A model generated the notes under the pieces. It had not been told where the DNA came from. It did no database searches and saw only the letters and a list, made by a program, of their open reading frames with translations. A DNA stretch of 64,000 nt from Azomonas tarimensis (GTDB lineage Bacteria > Pseudomonadota > Gammaproteobacteria > Pseudomonadales > Pseudomonadaceae), in assembly GCF_042648805.1 (NCBI RefSeq), contig NZ_JBHRXZ010000012.1, positions 124,001 to 188,000 on the forward strand, read 5' to 3'. The translations under genes were made by a program, and so were the position numbers. Position 1 is the stretch's first letter; each line of letters opens with the position of its first letter. Below, piece after piece: positions 35,333 through 41,977 of the stretch.

Positions 35333-36631
35333 TCAGCTGCCCGTGCGCCGTGCCGCGCCGCGGTGCCGCGAACAGCAGTCGGATACACCCGGCACGAACT
35401 GCATGGGGAGATCAATCCTGTCCACGGGGATGCCGCACCGGCTGCCGTTTAGCATGCTTGCCTGGCAGGCAGGCCGCATGTAGTGATCCAGCCACTGCCG
35501 GTAGTGCTCCAGTGAAACGGAACATTTTGCGGCAGCATAGGCCTGCGGGTTCTGCTGATAGGGTTCGATATCGTCCACCGGCACGGTGAGCTGCCCTGCT
35601 CCTGGGTGATAGACGACGAATACCATTCCCTGGTCCGCCAGGCGTTCGAGAGTCTTGCGACCAATCTGCTCCCGGAGGTCGGCACAGACCGCTTCCAGCC
35701 GGGCAATCTCCGTCTCGGCAGTCAGCTGACGCTCGTCTCGCCGCAGCAACTCGTCCTGCAGTGCAACGATGCGTTTCTGAAAATCCTCGGCCACCGCCGT
35801 GATGCGTGCCTGGGCTTCAAGTTCGAACCGATCGCGCATGGCATCGATCCCCGCCTGGCCCTTGCGCTCGTTCCGCCGCAACTGCTCGCTCAATTCTTCG
35901 CGAATCCGTCGGAAGCACTCGGTCTGGGCCGCCTGCTGGGCTATCAGGGCTTCGGCTCGGCCGCGCTCATCCTTGAGAAGCTGATGCAGGCGGGCAATCT
36001 CGTCGCTCAGGCGTGCCCGGGCCTGCTCACTGTCCTGAAGATCCTTTTTCAGCTGGCCTTCGACATACTGAGGAACCCCCGCCATCGCCGGGGCGGCTTC
36101 TCGGGGCTCGGCAAAAGGCCCTCGCGTATACCAGCGATCCTCGGCGGCAATCTGCAGTCGCTCAGCTGGCAAGGAGGGCGTAGCCTCTTCCTCGATGATC
36201 AGCCCCAATCCGTTACGTTTGACACGATCACGCATCAGCGCCAAATGGTTGCGCTCACCTTTCATCAACGGGTCCCAGAGATGCATCTGGTGCCAGGACA
36301 CAGGGCACTGGCTACGACAGACCATCCGGATCGGACCTGAACCAAGGTCAGGGCCGCGCCCGCCCCGCTCGGCCAGCATGCGCAGCGGAATATTCCAACC
36401 GCTGTCAGCCGCCCCGTCTTCGTGGAAATCGAGGTAGAAGAAAACCGCCGCGCGAATCGCCAGCCGCGGATCGATCACGACGAACGCAGCACCGATCTGC
36501 TGTTCGGCAAATTCCGGCAGGTTGACCACACCGTCCAACACCGCCTCGAATTCGGGGTACAGCATTTCCTTGCAGACACCGCCGTCTCTGAAGAACAGCA
36601 CGGCTTCTGCCATCTGCGCCTTTTTTCTCAT
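35333..36631 (-). CDS. Coiled-coil protein of the Pseudomonas ParA-annotated family
   Basis: A 432-residue protein. The N-terminal 170 residues are globular (AEAVLFFRDGGVCKEMLYPEFEAVLDGVV, then GGRGPDLGSGPIRMVCRSQCPVSWHQMHLW). About residues 185-345 form a long charged coiled coil, and the end is Cys-containing (CQASMLNGSRCGIPVDRIDLPMQFVPG). No Walker A motif is present, so it is not a ParA ATPase, although orthologues in Pseudomonas are often labelled as chromosome partitioning proteins. The start may be 36631 or the ATG six codons in at 36613. It is divergent from the nitrilase-family gene across a 283-bp region. Function unknown. Confidence 0.8.
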   Translation of the reverse strand: MRKKAQMAEAVLFFRDGGVCKEMLYPEFEAVLDGVVNLPEFAEQQIGAAFVVIDPRLAIRAAVFFYLDFHEDGAADSGWNIPLRMLAERGGRGPDLGSGPIRMVCRSQCPVSWHQMHLWDPLMKGERNHLALMRDRVKRNGLGLIIEEEATPSLPAERLQIAAEDRWYTRGPFAEPREAAPAMAGVPQYVEGQLKKDLQDSEQARARLSDEIARLHQLLKDERGRAEALIAQQAAQTECFRRIREELSEQLRRNERKGQAGIDAMRDRFELEAQARITAVAEDFQKRIVALQDELLRRDERQLTAETEIARLEAVCADLREQIGRKTLERLADQGMVFVVYHPGAGQLTVPVDDIEPYQQNPQAYAAAKCSVSLEHYRQWLDHYMRPACQASMLNGSRCGIPVDRIDLPMQFVPGVSDCCSRHRGAARRTGS

Positions 36632-36914
36632 GCTCGCTCATCCTCGCTGCGCGGATACTGCCGAGTCGACGGTCTCCTGATACGCCATAATTCAGGCGCC
36701 ATTGGAATGACGAATCTTAAAAGATCTTCCTTGTCGGGCAGTGTGATTGGGTTGGCATGACCTGGAGTCGAGTGGTCACACGCCTGGTCGCCCCTCGAAA
36801 GTGTGACGCGCCTCATGATTCAGGTGCAATTGAATTGAAAGACGCGTTTGCTTGTCACGTCACGCCGGATCCGCCACGATTCGCGCTCTGTATCACTTGG
36901 CAGCGCTGCGATCG

Positions 36915-37928
36915 ATGCGCATCCGAATACTGTTCCTGACCGCCGCCATTCTCGGCCTGATCTCGCTGGGGCTCTATCTGCAATGGACGCAGGATCGCCG
37001 AGCCGGCCCCTTGCTGTCCGACCTGCGTCCCTTGACCATCGAGCATCAGGGCAGCAATCGTGGACTCGGCAATCTGCTTGCCATCGAGGTCCGCCTGCTG
37101 CCTGCCGACTACCAGAGCCCTGAACGCCTGCATCTGCGCTTCGCCAGTCACCTCCGCCAGGCGCAGGACGCAGGGCTGCTCGGCAGCCAGACCGTCGTGG
37201 CGCTCCCCGAGCACGTTGGCACTGGCCTGTTTGCCATTGGCGAGAAGCCAGAGGTCCAGCAGGCGCGAACACTTCGCGACGCCATGCAATGGATGGCGCT
37301 GAGCAACCCCTTGGGATACCTGCGCGCCTTGCTGGGCAACCATGGAGAGGACCGCCGGACTGAAGCGGTATTACGCATGAAAGCGCGGGGCACGGCGGCG
37401 GCTTATCAGAGCGTATTCGCCGATCTGGCCCGGGAGTTCGAGGTCACGCTGGTGGCGGGATCGCTGGTACTGCCAGAGCCCTACCTGTCCAACGGACGGT
37501 TGCGTCCAGGCAGCGGACCATTGCGGCAGGTCGCAGCTGTATTTTCGCCAGAGGGCACCATTCTGGAGCCGCTGCTGATCAAGCATCATCTCAGCCGTTA
37601 CGAGCAACGCTACAGCGCCGCTTCGCATGTAGCGCGCTGGTATGCCGAATATGAGACGCCCGCGGGCAGCCTGACGGTCATGCTGGGTTGCGATGATCCG
37701 CGGCAGGAATCCGAACGCCCGGCGGTCGCTGCGCTCATCGGATCAGACTGCGCGCCCTTGCCCGGCGCGCAGCACCAGGTACAGGTCGGGACGCTGGGGC
37801 TTCCCTGGAATCTGGCAGGCTCGCCCCGCCGTCCCAACCCCGTGGTCAATGCCCAGCCTGGAAGAATGCTGAACGCCTGGATCGGGAAGGATCACAACTC
37901 GGTGGCGTCGTCCGCTTCGTCGGAATAG
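36915..37928 (+). CDS. Membrane-anchored carbon-nitrogen hydrolase (nitrilase superfamily)
   Basis: A 337-residue protein with an N-terminal hydrophobic anchor (ILFLTAAILGLISLGLYLQW) and a nitrilase-superfamily domain. The catalytic triad is recognisable: Glu99 in VVALPEH, Lys223 in LLIKHH and Cys259 in VMLGCDD. The rest of the fold (RLHLRFASHLRQAQ..., EFEVTLVAGSLVLP, RQVAAVFSPEG) fits. The position of the anchor suggests the domain faces the periplasm, which is unusual among nitrilases apart from Lnt-type enzymes. The ATG at 36915 lacks a strong ribosome site and the frame is open back to 36852. Substrate unknown. Its last 37 bp overlap a small antisense reading frame. Confidence 0.82.
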   Translation: MRIRILFLTAAILGLISLGLYLQWTQDRRAGPLLSDLRPLTIEHQGSNRGLGNLLAIEVRLLPADYQSPERLHLRFASHLRQAQDAGLLGSQTVVALPEHVGTGLFAIGEKPEVQQARTLRDAMQWMALSNPLGYLRALLGNHGEDRRTEAVLRMKARGTAAAYQSVFADLAREFEVTLVAGSLVLPEPYLSNGRLRPGSGPLRQVAAVFSPEGTILEPLLIKHHLSRYEQRYSAASHVARWYAEYETPAGSLTVMLGCDDPRQESERPAVAALIGSDCAPLPGAQHQVQVGTLGLPWNLAGSPRRPNPVVNAQPGRMLNAWIGKDHNSVASSASSE

Positions 37929-37978
37929 TCCTGCTCCGAAGCACGGCGGTCGAGGAGCTCTTCTTGATAATCGTCCAT
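37892..37978 (-). CDS. Candidate 28-residue acidic small protein
   Basis: A short reading frame, MDDYQEELLDRRASEQDYSD then EADDATEL, preceded by AGGAGA at a spacing of about six bases, which is a strong ribosome site. It is very acidic, with no membrane segment. It lies just downstream of the DUF2474 gene and on the same strand, and overlaps the end of the nitrilase gene in antisense. I think similar tiny proteins starting MDDYQEELL are annotated in Pseudomonas, but that is memory only. A ribosome-profiling signal or conservation of the frame would be needed to confirm. Confidence 0.5.
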   Translation of the reverse strand: MDDYQEELLDRRASEQDYSDEADDATEL

Positions 37979-38101
37979 TGGGCTCTCCTGTCTGTCTGGT
38001 GAAATTCAGTGCGCATAGCGCTTTGTCAGATTGCAAACAAAGACCATGCCAATACACTAAAGATTCCACCTTGCACGCTGATGACAGCGCAGCGACGAGA
38101 C

Positions 38102-38248
38102 TCAACTGCTCAAGCCAACCGAGTTCATGATCAACCGGATCAGATAGGCCAACAACCCGAGTGCGGTGACGCTGAGCCCCCAGATGATCACCAGCCAGGC
38201 GAGGCGCCGCCAGAGCGGCGCCTGTTCCGATTCGCCCCCTCGTTTCAT
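38102..38248 (-). CDS. DUF2474 small membrane protein of the cytochrome bd operon
   Basis: A 48-residue protein: charged N-terminus MKRGGESEQAPLWRRLAW, then one transmembrane helix (LVIIWGLSVTALGLLAYLIRLIM). TAAGGAG precedes the ATG at good spacing, directly after the cioB stop, leaving 9 bp. The RRLAWLV..WG pattern is the DUF2474 family that accompanies CIO-type cytochrome bd oxidases, functionally comparable to CydX. It probably stabilises the oxidase complex in the inner membrane. Confidence 0.88.
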   Translation of the reverse strand: MKRGGESEQAPLWRRLAWLVIIWGLSVTALGLLAYLIRLIMNSVGLSS

Positions 38249-38257
38249 ATCCGCTCC

Positions 38258-39265
38258 TTAATGATAGCCGTGTTCGGCGGTCACCTTGCCGCGAAACACG
38301 TAGTAGCTCCAGGCGGTGTACACAAGAATGATCGGAATGATGACGAGTGCCCCCACCAAGGCAAACGCCTGGCTTTGCGGCGGTGCGGCGGCCTCCCATA
38401 TGCTGACTTCCGGCGGAATGATGTTCGGCCAGAGGCTGATGCCCAGACCGCTGTAGCCAAGAAAGATCAACCCGAGTGTGAGCAGGAACGGCGAGTAGTG
38501 AGCATAGGATTCGATCGAACGAAGCAGGAAAACAGTGCAGAGCAGCACCAATATGGGGACCGGCATGAACCAGTACAGGTTCGGCAGGGTGAACCAGCGG
38601 TCAGCGATGTCCTGATGGGCCAGGGCCGTCCAGAGGCTGACGATGCCGGTGATGATCAGCAGCGCCCAGGTCAGCGGCTTTCCAAGATCATGCATCCGCC
38701 GCTGCAGATCACCCTCGGTGCGCATGATCAGCCAGGTACAGCCGAGCAACGCAAAAGCCACCAGCAGCGCTGCGCCACAGAACAGCGAGAACGGTGTCAG
38801 CCAGTCGAAGGGCCCACCGGCATAGGCACGTCCCTCGACAGGCAACCCGGTAATGAAGGCGCCCAGTAGCACCCCCTGAGAAAAGGTGGCTACCAGTGAT
38901 CCGCCTATGAATGCCTTGTCCCAGAAATGCCGCCGCTCGGGGCTCGCCTTGAAGCGAAACTCGAACGCCACGCCTCGAAACACCAGGGCAATGACCATGA
39001 AGATCGCCGGCAGGTAGATGGCCGACAGCACCACCGAATAGGCCAGCGGAAAGGCTGCGAACAACCCCGCTCCGCCCATCACCAGCCAGGTTTCGTTGCC
39101 ATCCCAGACTGGCGCCACAGTGTTCATCATGACGTCACGGTCGGTTTCGTCAGGTACGAAGGGAAACAGCAGCCCGATCCCCAGATCAAAGCCATCCATG
39201 ATTACGTACATCATGATGGAGAACATGATGATGAGCGCCCAGATCAACGAATAATCGATGTCCAT
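38258..39265 (-). CDS. cioB: Cytochrome bd (cyanide-insensitive type) oxidase subunit II
   Basis: The second subunit of a quinol oxidase in the inner membrane. The product is 335 residues with about eight membrane helices. Family motifs are MYVIMDGFDLGIGLLFPF at the start, NTVAPVWDGNETWLVMGGAGLFAAFPLAY near 47-75, FRGVAFEFRFK near 95 and GYSGLGISLWPNIIPP near 280. It starts three bases after the cioA stop and is followed by the DUF2474 gene. The pair resembles CioAB more than enterobacterial CydAB, mainly because of the DUF2474 partner and the short subunit I. Confidence 0.95.
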   Translation of the reverse strand: MDIDYSLIWALIIMFSIMMYVIMDGFDLGIGLLFPFVPDETDRDVMMNTVAPVWDGNETWLVMGGAGLFAAFPLAYSVVLSAIYLPAIFMVIALVFRGVAFEFRFKASPERRHFWDKAFIGGSLVATFSQGVLLGAFITGLPVEGRAYAGGPFDWLTPFSLFCGAALLVAFALLGCTWLIMRTEGDLQRRMHDLGKPLTWALLIITGIVSLWTALAHQDIADRWFTLPNLYWFMPVPILVLLCTVFLLRSIESYAHYSPFLLTLGLIFLGYSGLGISLWPNIIPPEVSIWEAAAPPQSQAFALVGALVIIPIILVYTAWSYYVFRGKVTAEHGYH

Positions 39266-39268
39266 GCT

Positions 39269-40708
39269 TCAGTTCCCCTTGCCCAGTTGATCTTTCTTGT
39301 GGGTGTCGACCCGCTCATCGGCAGCCGACAGCGGCCGCGCCGGCGTACGCGACTCGCCCGGCCCGCCAGCGCCCTTTTCGCGACCTTCGAACGGCACCGG
39401 CCCTTTCGCCACCAGGTGCAGCACATAGACCAGGCCCACCCCGAACACGGCGAAATACACCACCACGAACATCGCCAGCGTGAATCCCATCTGGGTGGCC
39501 GAATGCGGCGATACCGCGTCTGCGGTTCGCATGATCTCGTACACCACCCATGGCTGCCGCCCCACCTCGGTAGTGATCCAGCCGGCGAGAATGGCAACGA
39601 TGCCGGACGGCCCCATCCAGGTCATGAAGCGCAGGAAGGGACGGGAAGTGAAAAGCTTCTTGCGGTATCGCAGCCACAGGCTCCAGGCGCCGCTGAAGAT
39701 CATCAGCAGGCCTATGAGCACCATCAACCGGAAAGACCAGAACACGATCGGTGCGTAGGGTCGATCTTCCCGGGCAAAGTCCTTGAGCGCAGGAATCGGC
39801 TCGGTCAGGCTATGGTTGAGAATGAGACTGGCGAGGTAGGGAATCTCGATTTTATAAAGGGTTTCCTCACGTTCCATGTCTGGCCAGCCGAACAGGATCA
39901 GCGGCGTTGGGCCTCCATGCGAGTTGTCCCAATTGCCCTCCATCGCGGCGATCTTCGCCGGCTGGTATTCCAGGGTGTTGAGCCCATGCAGGTCGCCGAC
40001 CGCAGCCTGTACCGGCGCCACCAGTAGCGCCATCCACAGCGCCATGGAGAACATCTTTCGCACAGCCGGATTGTCGTTGCCCCGAAGCAGGTGCCAGGCC
40101 GCCGAGGCCCCGACGAAGAACGCTGTGGCCAGGAACGCGGCGATTGCCATATGAGTCAGGCGATAAGGGAAGGACGGATTGAAGACCACCGCGAACCAGT
40201 CCACCGGAACGACGACTCCATCAATGATCTCGTGCCCTTGCGGCGTATGCATCCAACTATTGGAAGCCAGGATCCAGAAGGTGGAGATCAGCGTACCGAT
40301 GGCAACCATGATGGTGGAAAAGAAGTGCAGCCGGGGACCTACCCTGTTCCAGCCAAACAGCATCACACCGAGAAAGCCCGCTTCCAGAAAGAACGCCGTG
40401 AGCACCTCATAAGCGAGCAGAGGCCCGGTAATGCTACCCGCAAACTCAGAATAGCCACTCCAGTTGGTGCCGAACTGGTACGCCATGACAATGCCGGACA
40501 CCACCCCCATGGCGAAATTGACCGCAAAGATCTTCAACCAGAAGTGGTACAGGTCGCGGTAAAGTTCCTGGCGAGTTTTCAGCCAGAGCCCTTCGAGGAC
40601 CGCCAAGTAACTGGCGAGACCTATGGTGATGGCCGGAAAAATGATGTGAAACGCGATGGTAAAGGCGAATTGGATGCGGGCGAGCTCTAAAGCTTCCAGT
40701 CCGAACAT
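39269..40708 (-). CDS. cioA: Cytochrome bd (cyanide-insensitive type) ubiquinol oxidase subunit I
   Basis: The catalytic subunit of the bd-type quinol oxidase, reducing O2 with electrons from quinol using haems b558, b595 and d. The product is 479 residues. Haem-ligand histidines are His21 (FAFTIAFHIIFPAITIG) and His186 (PYRLTHMAIAAF); the GWITTEVGRQPWVVYE motif near 370 is the quinol-side Q-loop region. The loop is short, as expected for the CIO type. It gives respiration that tolerates cyanide and low oxygen. No convincing ANR box was found upstream by eye. Confidence 0.95.
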   Translation of the reverse strand: MFGLEALELARIQFAFTIAFHIIFPAITIGLASYLAVLEGLWLKTRQELYRDLYHFWLKIFAVNFAMGVVSGIVMAYQFGTNWSGYSEFAGSITGPLLAYEVLTAFFLEAGFLGVMLFGWNRVGPRLHFFSTIMVAIGTLISTFWILASNSWMHTPQGHEIIDGVVVPVDWFAVVFNPSFPYRLTHMAIAAFLATAFFVGASAAWHLLRGNDNPAVRKMFSMALWMALLVAPVQAAVGDLHGLNTLEYQPAKIAAMEGNWDNSHGGPTPLILFGWPDMEREETLYKIEIPYLASLILNHSLTEPIPALKDFAREDRPYAPIVFWSFRLMVLIGLLMIFSGAWSLWLRYRKKLFTSRPFLRFMTWMGPSGIVAILAGWITTEVGRQPWVVYEIMRTADAVSPHSATQMGFTLAMFVVVYFAVFGVGLVYVLHLVAKGPVPFEGREKGAGGPGESRTPARPLSAADERVDTHKKDQLGKGN

Positions 40709-40864
40709 GACACTCCCTCATCTTGGCAGAGACAATCGCTGGCTCCATCCTACGAAAAGCAGTGTCATCATCCTGATCGGAGCGCTAGCACGCTTTGACC
40801 GTCGCGGAAGAAAAAGTGCGCTCACTGACGCAACGCGGGAGCCACTATCATGAAGCGGAAACGA

Positions 40865-40890
40865 AAAAGCGGCCCCTAAGGACCGCTTTT
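40865..40890 (-). terminator. Terminator of the tRNA-Val/tRNA-Asp unit
   Basis: On the minus strand AAAAGCGG pairs with CCGCTTTT (followed by a further T) across a 10-base loop, 28 bases after the tRNA-Asp CCA end. It separates the tRNA unit from cioA. Confidence 0.8.
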
Positions 40891-40918
40891 CGAAGCCTCA
40901 GCTAGACTGAGGCAGGTA

Positions 40919-40995
40919 TGGCGCAGCGGACGGGACTCGAACCCGCGACCCCCGGCGTGACAGGCCGGTATTCTAACCGACTGAACTACCGCTGC
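40919..40995 (-). tRNA. tRNA-Asp(GTC)
   Basis: A 77-nt cloverleaf with acceptor GCAGCGG/CCGCTGC, anticodon stem CCGGC/GCCGG with loop CTGTCAC (anticodon GTC), GGGTTCGAGTCCC in the T-arm and an encoded CCA end. It follows tRNA-Val in one transcription unit. Confidence 0.97.
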
Positions 40996-41029
40996 GTGTC
41001 GGCTGGACTTGCGTCCATTCTCGCAAGAG

Positions 41030-41105
41030 TGGTGGCTGATGACGGGATCGAACCGCCGACCCCCTGCGTGTGATGCAGGTGCTCTCCCAGCTGAGCTAAT
41101 CAGCC
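41030..41105 (-). tRNA. tRNA-Val(CAC)
   Basis: A 76-nt cloverleaf with acceptor GGCTGAT/ATCAGCC, anticodon stem CCTGC/GCAGG, loop ATCACAC (anticodon CAC, reading GUG), T-arm GGCGGTTCGATCCCGTC (one G-U pair) and an encoded CCA end. It is the first gene of the two-tRNA unit, 34 bp before tRNA-Asp. Confidence 0.95.
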
Positions 41106-41125
41106 GATCGCCTTGCGAGGTGCGC

Positions 41126-41154
41126 AATTTACTTGGCAGTCCCAGGTAAGTCAA
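41126..41154 (-). promoter_or_regulatory. Sigma-70 promoter for tRNA-Val/tRNA-Asp
   Basis: TTGACT (41154-41149) and TAAATT (41131-41126) on the minus strand, separated by exactly 17 bases and ending 20 bases before the tRNA-Val 5' end. GC-rich bases follow the -10 box, as in stringently controlled tRNA promoters. Confidence 0.75.
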
Positions 41155-41312
41155 TAAGTTTTAAGAAAAAATCGGGATCCTGGGAATCGGCAGGAGCGGC
41201 GCCACCGACCCACCGGACGAATGGAGGAGAACCATGAACTAACTCATGGGTCTAATACGATTGTCATATTTTTTTGCCATGATCTGGCGCGATCCAGGAT
41301 CGCCGCCAGCTG

Positions 41313-41957
41313 ATGTCGAACCCAAGCTCAGGCCCATGGAGCAAGCGTTTGCCTTCACACTCCCGAAAAATCCGTCGGTACGCCCCCTTGCTAGCCGGTG
41401 CGGCCGTACTCTGTCTGTTCTTCATCCTGATAGGCTGGCAGCTCAATGCCTGGATGGAGCTCACCCGCAGCTCCCGTGACGCCACCAACCGCCCTATCCC
41501 GTCCATCGATACCATCCCCGATCTCGAGCGCCTCGGTGTACTCTTCGGCACGCCGCATATCGCCGAGAGCGATGTCACCTTCGACGGCGAGTCTGACATG
41601 GTGCTCCATGGCAGCTTCGTGCATGCCGATCCGCAGCGGTCTTCCGCGATCATCCAGCATGGTCCGGAGGCGCCTCGCCTGTTTCGCCCCGGCGACGCGC
41701 TGTCATCGGGGTTGAGACTGCAGGGGGTATATGCCGATCGGATCGAGATCCTGCGTAACGGCCGCGCGGAGGTGTTGAGATTTCCCAAGCCGGGCGAGGC
41801 CGTCTACTTTCCAGAGTCAGAGCCCGCCTACGCCGAGCCGCCAGCATACACGGAGGCTCCCTACGAGCCTGCCGAACCCGATCTGCGACAGCAGATGGAC
41901 GCGCTGCGACAGCAACTGGAGGGGACGCCTCCTGACGCAGCCCCCATCGATGATTAG
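41313..41957 (+). CDS. xcpP: Type II secretion inner-membrane protein XcpP (GspC)
   Basis: GspC links the inner-membrane platform of the type II secretion system to the secretin. The product is 214 residues, slightly shorter than P. aeruginosa XcpP. Cytoplasmic N-terminus, one membrane helix near residues 25-46 (YAPLLAGAAVLCLFFILIGWQL), then the periplasmic homology region at about 60-155: LGVLFGTPHIAESDVTFDG, HPQRSSAIIQHGPEAPRLFRPGDAL-like sequence, LRLQGVYADRIEILRNGRAEVLRFP. The C-terminus is Pro/Tyr/Gln-rich without a PDZ domain. It lies 20 bp before xcpQ. All other T2SS genes are missing from the neighbourhood. Confidence 0.9.
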   Translation: MSNPSSGPWSKRLPSHSRKIRRYAPLLAGAAVLCLFFILIGWQLNAWMELTRSSRDATNRPIPSIDTIPDLERLGVLFGTPHIAESDVTFDGESDMVLHGSFVHADPQRSSAIIQHGPEAPRLFRPGDALSSGLRLQGVYADRIEILRNGRAEVLRFPKPGEAVYFPESEPAYAEPPAYTEAPYEPAEPDLRQQMDALRQQLEGTPPDAAPIDD

Positions 41958-41977
41958 CCACGGAATTCAACCAACCA

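Noticed and set aside
39269..40918. ANR/FNR box (TTGAT-N4-ATCAA) before cioA
   Set aside because: No match good enough by eye in the region upstream of 40708.
40919..41105. tRNA-Val/Asp as an attachment site for an integrated element
   Set aside because: No integrase gene and no duplicated tRNA 3' end was found on either side within the window.
41246..41479. 77-codon frame overlapping the xcpP start
   Set aside because: No family similarity, and xcpP in another frame is clearly the real gene.
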